64,000 nucleotides of DNA, taken from the NCBI GenBank assembly GCA_963665785.1, contig OY762456.1, positions 1,984,001-2,048,000 on the forward strand. The letters are read 5' to 3'. A program made the translations under genes and the position numbers. This stretch comes from UBA7455 sp026713185 (GTDB lineage: Bacteria > Pseudomonadota > Gammaproteobacteria > Pseudomonadales > Azotimanducaceae). Positions within the stretch are counted from its first letter, which is position 1; each line of letters begins with the position of its first letter. The notes under the pieces were generated by a model. It was not told the origin of the DNA. It saw nothing but the letters and a program-made list of their open reading frames with translations, and did not search any database. Shown here in pieces: positions 53,545-60,878 of this stretch.

Positions 53545-55671
53545 TCAAAGCCGGCGTTCGATTCTCAATCCGAACTCGCTCGCATCGTTGCTGAGTATAC
53601 GCAGGATATAGTCGCCGGTATTCAATCGTGCGTTGTCATAGCGCTCGTCGCCTGCATTGCGTCCATAGACGGCAATGGTCCAGGTGTCACCCGGTGCTGT
53701 ATAGCCCAAATTGAAGTTCACCAGGCTGCGGCTGCCAATGCGGGTGAACCGGCCAGGGGCAGAGCTTGGTTCCCCCCACATGCTATCCCGGTAGGAATAG
53801 TCCAGCCGACCTGCTACTTCACCGCCGTTGGTCAGCGTCCGGCGATATTCCGGACTGATCGACAGTGTCAACTTCGGAGTAAGCGGCGCCACCGGGCGTA
53901 CACCCTGACGGCGTTCGACATCAACCTCCAGGTATCCCAGAGTGAAATGCAGGCGAAACCCGTCAGTCAGGTACAGCATACTTTCCCATTCGAATCCGGT
54001 GGTGCGCTGTTCGGCGATGAGATTAACGGTGTTGAACCCCGCGCCAGCCGTGGTGCTCACCTGGTAAGGTAGATCGTCGTATCGGGTATGAAAGAGCGCC
54101 GCACTGAGTTCAACGCCGCCTCGAGGCTGCCCCTTGACTCCCATCTCGTAGTTCACGGCGGTGATGTTGTCGCTGGCTGCAAAGCAGGACGGGTCGCTGA
54201 ACAGACAATATGGGCGCGCCGGGAATTGTCCGGACTGGTAGCCACTCTGGGTGGTTGCATAGGCCGACAGCCGGTCTTTCATGGCGAAGTGGACCGACAG
54301 GTCCCAACTCGTCTCACGCCAGGATCGCCTGGCGGAGACAAGCCCGATGCCGACATCGGTGCTTGCTCGTTTATTGTCGAGTGTTGCTCGAACACCCCCG
54401 CTCACGCGCCAACGATCTGCTATGCCGTGACTCAGGTTGGCGAATACGGCGGTGCTGTCGATTTCCTGGGACAGTTCGAATGCACCTTTAAGTCCCAGGA
54501 ATACCGTCGGGTTCTGGATGTTGGCGCCATCTTCGGTAAAACGGTAGATGCCAGTCACAAAATCCAGTCCATCGAACTCTCCATGCAGTTGCGCTTCAAT
54601 GGAGGCCTGATCCGCTTCACCCTGCTCGGGGAACCTCAGAAAATCATCGTAAAAACCGTCGTCGTCCAGGCCGGCTGCATAGCGGGAGTGCCGAACGCTG
54701 CCGATGGCTCTGGCGGTAAGGCGATCGTCAAAAGCCCATTCCGCGGTCATCGCGATGCCCCGTGCGGCGTTCGTCACGCGAGTCTGATCCAACTGACCTG
54801 TGTTGTTGTCGTAGGGATCGGCAGCAACGTCCGCGTTGCGATAACCGGCATAGTAGACAGCGCCACCCGGTACTTCATCGATCATTGTTGTGTAAGGGTT
54901 GAGGCCGTTTTTGCCGTCGTTGGCATCTGCGGCCATGGTCAACGAAAATTCCGGTGAGGGGTGCCAGGCGAGAGCGAGCCGACCAGACAACTCATGTGTT
55001 TCACCCACGTCCACGGAGGCATTCGGGAGATTGAGGAATTTGCCAAGTCCGCCGCGCTGTTTGATGCCGGCCGACAGTGTCATGGCAAACCCGCCAGTCA
55101 GGTTGGCATCACCGTGGAAAGTGGCGTCAAGCCGTCCTCGGGATCCAACCCTCCCACTGATCTGTGCGCCAGGCTCAACTCCGGGAGGCGCTGTGATGAT
55201 GTTGATCGCGCCACCGATGGAATTGCGGCCGTACAAAGTGCCCTGTGGCCCACGCAGCACTTCGACGCGTTCGATGTTCGACAGGTACCAGTGCTGTCCC
55301 ACCTGACGGCCCAGATACACGCCATCGACGTATACCCCGACCCCCGGGTCGGTAGTGATAAGGTGATCCTGGGTGCCGATGCCCCGAATGAAGGGATTGG
55401 CAGAGGAGGTGTGGCCAGCGGAGAAGGTGGTGACATTGAGATTGGGCACAAATTTGCCGATATCCACCAGATCGGCTATGCCGCGCTCCTCAAGTAAGCC
55501 GCCATCCAGGACACTGAGTGAAGAGGGCACCTCGTAAATCCCCTGCTCACGCTTGGCGGCGGTGACGATCACTTCTTCGATCACATGGTCGGAGTTCGGA
55601 GTGGCGGTAAGCGCAAACGGCAGGCAGCATAAGGCCGCGAACAACAGGGGAATGGTATAATTAACTCTCAT
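53545..55671 (-). CDS. TonB-dependent outer-membrane receptor
   Basis: The 708-residue protein starts at the ATG at 55671, with a GGAG site, giving a signal peptide (MRVNYTIPLLFAALCCLPFA). It has a TonB-box-like EEVIVTAAKREQ, a plug domain (PSSLSVLDGGLLEERGIADL, FIRGIGTQDHL, VEVLRGPQGTLYGRNSIGGA) and a 22-strand-type barrel ending in LRIERRL. It is the transporter type often used for complex organic ligands or siderophores; the ligand is unknown. By eye its GC content is higher than that of its neighbours, which may indicate transfer. Confidence 0.93.
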   Translation of the reverse strand: MRVNYTIPLLFAALCCLPFALTATPNSDHVIEEVIVTAAKREQGIYEVPSSLSVLDGGLLEERGIADLVDIGKFVPNLNVTTFSAGHTSSANPFIRGIGTQDHLITTDPGVGVYVDGVYLGRQVGQHWYLSNIERVEVLRGPQGTLYGRNSIGGAINIITAPPGVEPGAQISGRVGSRGRLDATFHGDANLTGGFAMTLSAGIKQRGGLGKFLNLPNASVDVGETHELSGRLALAWHPSPEFSLTMAADANDGKNGLNPYTTMIDEVPGGAVYYAGYRNADVAADPYDNNTGQLDQTRVTNAARGIAMTAEWAFDDRLTARAIGSVRHSRYAAGLDDDGFYDDFLRFPEQGEADQASIEAQLHGEFDGLDFVTGIYRFTEDGANIQNPTVFLGLKGAFELSQEIDSTAVFANLSHGIADRWRVSGGVRATLDNKRASTDVGIGLVSARRSWRETSWDLSVHFAMKDRLSAYATTQSGYQSGQFPARPYCLFSDPSCFAASDNITAVNYEMGVKGQPRGGVELSAALFHTRYDDLPYQVSTTAGAGFNTVNLIAEQRTTGFEWESMLYLTDGFRLHFTLGYLEVDVERRQGVRPVAPLTPKLTLSISPEYRRTLTNGGEVAGRLDYSYRDSMWGEPSSAPGRFTRIGSRSLVNFNLGYTAPGDTWTIAVYGRNAGDERYDNARLNTGDYILRILSNDASEFGLRIERRL

Positions 55672-55740
55672 TTCGCTCCGACTGAAGCCACTGGGAAAGT
55701 GCGGCGATGTGATCCGGTGCAGTCCCTCCACTCCATCAAT

Positions 55741-56580
55741 CTAAAAACACTGATCCACATCCAGCGCAGGTGCGTCTCCGTCAGGTCTTCCAACCACTAC
55801 AGCGGGTACGCCGGCAACTGTGGTGTGAGGTGGTACATCCTGCATGACGACGCTGCCGGCGCCGACTTTGGCGCCTTCACCGATGTCAATATTTCCGATG
55901 ATGGATGCGTTTGCCCCAATGAGCACACCTCTATGAACCTTGGGATGGCGGTCACCGGATTCTTTGCCGGTGCCGCCCAGGGTGACGCCATGCAGAATGG
56001 AGACATCATCATGAATCACGGCGGTTTCACCGATGACAAGTCCTGTCGCATGGTCAAACATGATGCCACAGCCGATACGAGCGGCCGGATGAATGTCCAC
56101 ACCGAATATTGAACTCATCTGATGCTGGAAAAAAAATGCCAGACTGTGGCGGCTTTCTCCCCAGAGCCAGTGTGCAATACGATGACCCTGCAGGGCATGA
56201 AAACCCTTGTAGAAGAGGAAAGGTGTGGAGTAGCTGTTACAGGCTGGATCACGGTTCCGGGTTGCCTTGATGTCTATTTCCGCCGCGTGAATCAGCGATG
56301 GTTCAGCGAGATAGGCTTCTTCAATGATTTCGCGAATGGCCATGCTGGAGACAACAGGACTGTCCAGTTTGCTGGCCAAAAGAAAACTCAGTGCACCTTC
56401 AATGGTATCGTGGTTCAGTACCGTGGCATGGAAAAAAGTGGACATGATCGGTTCAAATTCTGCCCGGGCCTCAACTTCAGTGCGCATGGCCTGCCAGAGT
56501 GAACCTGCTTCGCGAATTTCTGCGATAGTGCGATCAGCGACAAGTTCTTCAACGTAACGTTTGTTAATATTCGAATTCAT
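55741..56580 (-). CDS. cysE: Serine O-acetyltransferase
   Basis: CysE makes O-acetylserine, the acceptor for sulfide in cysteine synthesis. The 279-residue protein has the helical N-terminal domain (IREIIEEAYLAEPSLI, ATRNRDPAC) and the left-handed beta-helix hexapeptide repeats with HPAARIGCGIMFDHATGLVIGE, VSILHGVTLGGTGKESGDRHPK and VGAGSVVMQDVPPHTTVAGVPA. It fits the sulfur assimilation genes cysD and cysNC a few kb away. Confidence 0.95.
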   Translation of the reverse strand: MNSNINKRYVEELVADRTIAEIREAGSLWQAMRTEVEARAEFEPIMSTFFHATVLNHDTIEGALSFLLASKLDSPVVSSMAIREIIEEAYLAEPSLIHAAEIDIKATRNRDPACNSYSTPFLFYKGFHALQGHRIAHWLWGESRHSLAFFFQHQMSSIFGVDIHPAARIGCGIMFDHATGLVIGETAVIHDDVSILHGVTLGGTGKESGDRHPKVHRGVLIGANASIIGNIDIGEGAKVGAGSVVMQDVPPHTTVAGVPAVVVGRPDGDAPALDVDQCF

Positions 56581-56747
56581 TTTGTTTCTACTGAAGGTTT
56601 ACGAAACGGGTGTCATTAAACTACCCATGTGGACACTCAGTTTCCCCTTTTTACGCAGAATTTCAAGGTTCATCATCAAAGGGATGTCTGTATCCCTTTG
56701 AATATTTGGTGTTTCTGGCTTTTAATGCGCTATTCATAATTGATTCT

Positions 56748-56781
56748 TGTCCGAGAATTTAACACCGCGGTGATTACTTCC
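56748..56781. repeat. Dispersed intergenic repeat, copy B
   Basis: This segment matches 3023-3056 at 28 of 34 positions, including the AACACCGCGG core. TGGACAGGAACAAA at 56898-56911 repeats the left arm of copy A in inverted form (12 of 14), so this locus may be a small non-coding element with inverted arms. Confidence 0.45.
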
Positions 56782-56856
56782 TGTCAAGCCATTGATTTTT
56801 AAACAACAACTTACAAGTGATTACTTCTTATCAAGCCATTGATTTTTAAACAACAA
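56770..56856. repeat. Tandem pair of ~40-base direct repeats upstream of nadK
   Basis: The segments 56770-56809 and 56817-56856 both read GTGATTACTTC, then TCAAGCCATTGATTTTTAAA and CAACAA, with only about three differences, spaced by 47 bases. They lie 60 bases upstream of the nadK start and may bind a regulator or be a local duplication. Confidence 0.8.
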
Positions 56857-56915
56857 TATGCAAATGTCGCAACTAAAACTCCCGTAAGTCGATTTTCTGG
56901 ACAGGAACAAATTAA

Positions 56916-57806
56916 TTGTCAGTCAATATGCAGTTTAACAGTGTTGGCATTGTTGCAAAAACCGGTACAGATCAGGTTTTGGAATCACTTAGCCGGGTAG
57001 TGGATTTTCTTGAGTCCCGGTCGGTGGATGTGGTGATGGAAGCTGATTCAGCAGCAATGCTTGGGATCAGTGACGGGTGTGTATTATCGGATATGGGGCA
57101 AAACTGTGACCTGGTGATAGCCGTTGGTGGTGATGGCAACATTTTAGGCGCCGCGCGGGCACTGGCGCCGGCCGGGGTCCCGATTCTTGGTGTCAACAGG
57201 GGCCGCGTGGGTTTCCTGGCCGATATATCACCTGATGACATTGAATTGAGTATTGGCGATGTGCTGGCAGGAGACTTTGTCATCGAAGAACATTTTCTGC
57301 TGGAAGGTGAAGTCTCCGGTCTTGATGCAGAACCCTGTGCACTGAACGAAGTACTGATTCACACTGCCAATTTACCCAAAATGATCGAATTCGATCTCTT
57401 TATCAATGACGAGTTCGTCTATAACCAGCATTCAGACGGTCTGATCATTTCCACTCCTACCGGGTCTACCGCATATGCATTGTCTGCGGGTGGGCCGATC
57501 ATGCACCCCAGTCTGGATGCAGTGGTGCTGGTGCCAATGTTCCCGCATACCCTGACCAGCAGACCTCTGGTCATTCCCGGTAGTTTTACCATGAAAGTGG
57601 TGATTGGTCCCCACATAGATGTGAAAGCCCGGCTGAGCTTTGATTCACAGATCGAATTCGAGATTGAACCCGGTGAAGAATTGGTGGTGCGGAAGAGAAA
57701 GGATCGTTTGAAGCTGATTCATCCGCCAGGGCACAGTTTTTATAATGTCTGTCGCAATAAACTCGATTGGGCGACGCGAGCCGGTGACAAATTGAATGGC
57801 CAATGA
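56916..57806 (+). CDS. nadK: NAD kinase
   Basis: NadK phosphorylates NAD to NADP. The 296-residue protein has the GGDGN motif (VIAVGGDGNILGAAR), GVNRGRVGFLADI, LNEVLIH and SDGLIISTPTGSTAYALSAGGPI, as well as TSRPLVIPG. A TTG start at 56916 is well placed behind AGGAA; an ATG four codons later (56928) is also possible. It is convergent with the mocA-like gene. Confidence 0.95.
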   Translation: MSVNMQFNSVGIVAKTGTDQVLESLSRVVDFLESRSVDVVMEADSAAMLGISDGCVLSDMGQNCDLVIAVGGDGNILGAARALAPAGVPILGVNRGRVGFLADISPDDIELSIGDVLAGDFVIEEHFLLEGEVSGLDAEPCALNEVLIHTANLPKMIEFDLFINDEFVYNQHSDGLIISTPTGSTAYALSAGGPIMHPSLDAVVLVPMFPHTLTSRPLVIPGSFTMKVVIGPHIDVKARLSFDSQIEFEIEPGEELVVRKRKDRLKLIHPPGHSFYNVCRNKLDWATRAGDKLNGQ

Positions 57807-57807
57807 G

Positions 57808-58401
57808 TTAAAGACGTATAGCATCGATGTCGTCCAGGGTATCGATATCCCTTGAAATCCCGGGATCGTCAATTTCAACCTGTATCAATTTGTCCTGGTG
57901 GGCGTCCACCACAGGCCGGGCGCCACGATCGCCTTCCAATGACTGGATTTCGTTGAAGTATGCCTTGTCGAAAATGACAGGATGACCTGGAGTGCCGTTT
58001 GATGTTGGGATAACAATGGGCTGCAGGTCCTGATTGGCATTATAGGCATTGATGAGTTTTGTGATGGTTTCTTCTTTGATATAGGGCATGTCGGCGAGGA
58101 ATATCATTGCGGCATCCATACCAACTGCCTTCTGAATGGCGTTGCTGAGACTGTGCGCCATGCCTTTGGCGGAATCCGGCGCCAGAAAATACGAAATGCC
58201 GGGGATGTTGATTTTAGATTCCAGTTCGTCCGCAAATGCCCGGTCGCCAAATCGAAGAACAACCAGTACTGAGTCAAGTGTTTTCGCTGCAATGTTGATT
58301 GTATTTTCAATCAACATGTTGCCGTTTTGGAGTGTCGCTTTTCGCTTGTCATCACCGAATCGTCTGCTGCTGCCGGCAGCCAGAATTATCGCACCAATCA
58401 T
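57808..58401 (-). CDS. MobA/MocA-like molybdenum cofactor nucleotidyltransferase
   Basis: The 197-residue protein has the nucleotidyltransferase motifs LAAGSSRRFGDDK, FLADMPYI, GTPGHPVIF and EGDRGARPV, closest to MocA, which attaches CMP to molybdopterin for xanthine-oxidase-family enzymes. It lies just downstream of xdhC on the same strand. Together they are the expected maturation pair for the form II CoxL enzyme at 12.8-17 kb. Confidence 0.85.
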   Translation of the reverse strand: MIGAIILAAGSSRRFGDDKRKATLQNGNMLIENTINIAAKTLDSVLVVLRFGDRAFADELESKINIPGISYFLAPDSAKGMAHSLSNAIQKAVGMDAAMIFLADMPYIKEETITKLINAYNANQDLQPIVIPTSNGTPGHPVIFDKAYFNEIQSLEGDRGARPVVDAHQDKLIQVEIDDPGISRDIDTLDDIDAIRL

Positions 58402-58421
58402 TATGTTCGCCCCATCCCCGC

Positions 58422-59468
58422 CTATCCTGCTGCAACTTCACGGAAATCTGCTGATACAACCTCTTCTTTTTTTGCGGACCGAAGCGCGGTAAGTTGTGCA
58501 AGGATGGCGATTGCAATCTCCGCGGGTGTTTTACTGCCTATAGGCAATCCCACTGGGCCATGCAGTTTGCCGATTTCAGTATCGGAGAGATCCAGCATCT
58601 TTAATCGTTCACGCCGTTTGGCCGAGGTGCGGGTTGATCCCATGGCGCCGACGAAGAAAGCGTCTGTTTTAAGGGCTTCCATTAATCCCATATCGTCAAT
58701 CCTGGGGTCGTGGGTCAGAGCAACAATGGCGGAAAAGTGATCGTTTGCATGGATTTTAATGGCATCGTCCGGCATGTCGTTGACCAGTTGTACGCCCTCT
58801 ATTGGCCATTGTTCAATCATCTCTTCACGAGGGTCGCAGACAATAACGTGATAGTCCAGCATTCGAGCTATTTCAGAAAGATACATGGAGACCTGTCCTG
58901 CACCTATAAGGAACAGACGATAACGTGGACCATAGGTCTGGATGAGTGTTTTCCCCCCTGGGCTGTCCTGGTCGAAATCACCGATAAACCTTAGGCGCCT
59001 GTATCGGTCTTTGTCTTCGACTGTCATGCTGCCGTTTGAAATATCCAGAGTACGCTCTATACATTCACGCATTTCCAGTCGTTTAACGATCTGGCGAAGT
59101 TTCTGCAGGTGTCGTTGGTCAGGTATGGGTTCGATCACAACATGCAGTTGGCCGCCGCAGGGTAACTGGTAACGTTCAACTTCCTCCTGAGTTGCCCCGT
59201 AGATGAGCAGTTCCGGCTTTTCAGCCGCCAGGGAACCGTTTTTTAATCTGTCCAGAAGATCTTCCTCAATGCAGCCGCCAGACAGTGAACCAGCGACGTG
59301 ACCCTGGTCATTGCAGCAGAGGAGAGAACCCACAGGACGCGGCGAAGAACCCCAGGTCTTTACGACTGTACACAGCCAGGCCATCTGCCGATTTTCCACC
59401 CAGTGTGTCAGCTGGGAGAGTACCTGTTGATCAGCATTCTCCATTTCAGTGAAAATCTCCTTCGTCAT
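58422..59468 (-). CDS. xdhC: XdhC/CoxF-family molybdoenzyme maturation factor
   Basis: The 348-residue protein has an N-terminal XdhC domain (CTVVKTWGSSPRPVGSLL, GSLSGGCIEEDLL) and a C-terminal Rossmann domain (YRLFLIGAGQVSMYLSEIA, CDPREEMIEQWP, ending GPVGLPIGSKTPAEIAIAI). XdhC proteins bind molybdenum cofactor, assist its sulfuration and insert it into xanthine-oxidase-type enzymes. The mocA-like gene follows after 20 bases. Confidence 0.92.
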   Translation of the reverse strand: MTKEIFTEMENADQQVLSQLTHWVENRQMAWLCTVVKTWGSSPRPVGSLLCCNDQGHVAGSLSGGCIEEDLLDRLKNGSLAAEKPELLIYGATQEEVERYQLPCGGQLHVVIEPIPDQRHLQKLRQIVKRLEMRECIERTLDISNGSMTVEDKDRYRRLRFIGDFDQDSPGGKTLIQTYGPRYRLFLIGAGQVSMYLSEIARMLDYHVIVCDPREEMIEQWPIEGVQLVNDMPDDAIKIHANDHFSAIVALTHDPRIDDMGLMEALKTDAFFVGAMGSTRTSAKRRERLKMLDLSDTEIGKLHGPVGLPIGSKTPAEIAIAILAQLTALRSAKKEEVVSADFREVAAG

Positions 59469-59695
59469 CAGACGGTGTTAACATACACCGGCAAGTTTAC
59501 AACTTTTTACCCTTTGTCACTATCGAGTGATGTCAGGAGGCATTTTGCCGATCTCATCAGACACTCCAAATCGATTGAAATACCCCATATTAAACCGGAC
59601 ATATTACTTGTTATAAATCGGACAATTTAAATGTTCTCTACATTCTGTTCTGCCACCCTGTTCAGCAATCGGCTCACAGTGCTATACTGCACCCC

Positions 59696-59998
59696 ATGGA
59701 AACACCACTGTTCGACACGAGACACGCGGCCGACACGCTTGTAGCTGGCGGCATCCAACAGGATCACGCAAACGCAATCGTCACTATGCTGGATGAGTGT
59801 CTGCATGGTACTGTCGCGAAGACATCTGACCTGAATGAGGTCAAGGCAGAACTGAAGGCTGACATAGCTGAAGTCAAGGCAGAACTGACAACGATGCGTA
59901 GCGACCTTGAGGCCAGGATCGTGCAGCAGGCCAACAAAACAATTCTGGCAGTGATCGCAGCCGCAGGTGTAATCGTCACCGCGATCAAACTGTTCTGA
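59696..59998 (+). CDS. Small coiled-coil protein with C-terminal membrane helix (DUF1640-like)
   Basis: The 100-residue protein (FDTRHAADTLVAGGIQQDHA) has a coiled-coil centre with heptads (DLNEVKAELKADIAEVKAEL, two near-identical VKAEL units) and a C-terminal membrane helix (TILAVIAAAGVIVTAIKLF). This is the layout of DUF1640/CCDC90-like proteins, which form trimeric stalk-like anchors of unknown bacterial function. A spurious antisense ORF overlaps it. Confidence 0.8.
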   Translation: METPLFDTRHAADTLVAGGIQQDHANAIVTMLDECLHGTVAKTSDLNEVKAELKADIAEVKAELTTMRSDLEARIVQQANKTILAVIAAAGVIVTAIKLF

Positions 59999-60174
59999 AT
60001 TCCCCGCCCCCGCCAACCCCGCATTCTTTCGTTTTTTTTGGTAAGGAATCTGATACTGCACTGGAGCCCAGTAGAATCAATCCCTCACATCAGCATAAAT
60101 GTCTATTTAGCATTGTGTATCGCATTGCAAACACAATTCAGATGTTTTATTCAGATAAACACATCGAGTTTTAA

Positions 60175-60825
60175 ATGATAGCTGACCCCTGGGCCGTTGT
60201 TCGGCAATACCCATTGACCTGTGTGATTATTTTGGTCAATGTCGTTTTATATCCCGTAACGTCTGGACTGGATTCCGGCGATGTCACCGGGTTGTTCCAG
60301 CATATGACATTTCTTGAATTCCAGGAGCGTGGTCCCTATCAGTATTTTGCGGACCTGACCCATACTATTGAATCAGGTCAGTACTGGCGTCTGCTTACGC
60401 CAATGTTTCTGCACTTCGGCTTGTTGCATATCGTATTCAATCTGCTCTGGGTCTGGGAAGTGGGTCGAAGAATAGAATTGGTCAATGGCTCCCTGGTGTT
60501 ACTGCTGGTGACACTGGTAAGTTCCCTGTTGGCAAATTTCATGCAGTACTTTTTGTACGGACCATCGTTTTTTGGTGGCATGTCAGGGGTAGTATTTGGC
60601 TTCCTGGGATACAGCCTTGTATGGAGCCGAATGGTTCCGCGGCGAACAACCGGACTGCCACCGGGTCTCTATATTTTCATGCTGGTTTATCTGGCGGTCG
60701 GCTTTACCGGGGCAATTGACCTGTTGGGACTGGGGTCGCTGGCGAATGGAGCGCATCTTGGGGGTTTGGTTGGCGGTGTTTTGATCGGAGTTGTTGCCGG
60801 AGGAATAAACAGGCGGCCCAGGTGA
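60175..60825 (+). CDS. Rhomboid-family intramembrane serine protease
   Basis: The 216-residue membrane protein has the catalytic Ser137 in FFGGMSGVVFG and catalytic His194 in NGAHLGGLVGG, with the preceding family segment (FLHFGLLHIVFNLLWVWEVGR). Six membrane helices are expected. Rhomboids cleave membrane proteins within the bilayer; the substrate is unknown. The gene ends 53 bases before pepN. Confidence 0.92.
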   Translation: MIADPWAVVRQYPLTCVIILVNVVLYPVTSGLDSGDVTGLFQHMTFLEFQERGPYQYFADLTHTIESGQYWRLLTPMFLHFGLLHIVFNLLWVWEVGRRIELVNGSLVLLLVTLVSSLLANFMQYFLYGPSFFGGMSGVVFGFLGYSLVWSRMVPRRTTGLPPGLYIFMLVYLAVGFTGAIDLLGLGSLANGAHLGGLVGGVLIGVVAGGINRRPR

Positions 60826-60878
60826 CCTGCCTGGGCCTGTGCGATAAGATTACTTCTCCTATGTTATGAACCCGGACC

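Larger units (their letters stand above)
56581..56915. other. Intergenic region between cysE and nadK with repeats
   Basis: These 335 bases separate the divergent genes cysE and nadK. They hold copy B of a dispersed repeat (56748-56781), a tandem pair of about 40-base repeats (56770-56856) and an AT-rich stretch. No gene is visible and no promoter is assigned confidently. Confidence 0.6.

Noticed and set aside
54088..54957. 289-residue antisense ORF inside the TonB receptor gene
   Set aside because: The opposite strand has complete receptor motifs and a signal peptide; the antisense ORF has none and results from the higher GC content.
59627..60061. 144-residue antisense ORF over the DUF1640-like gene
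   Set aside because: The forward frame has a clear coiled coil and membrane helix; the antisense frame has no coherent features.
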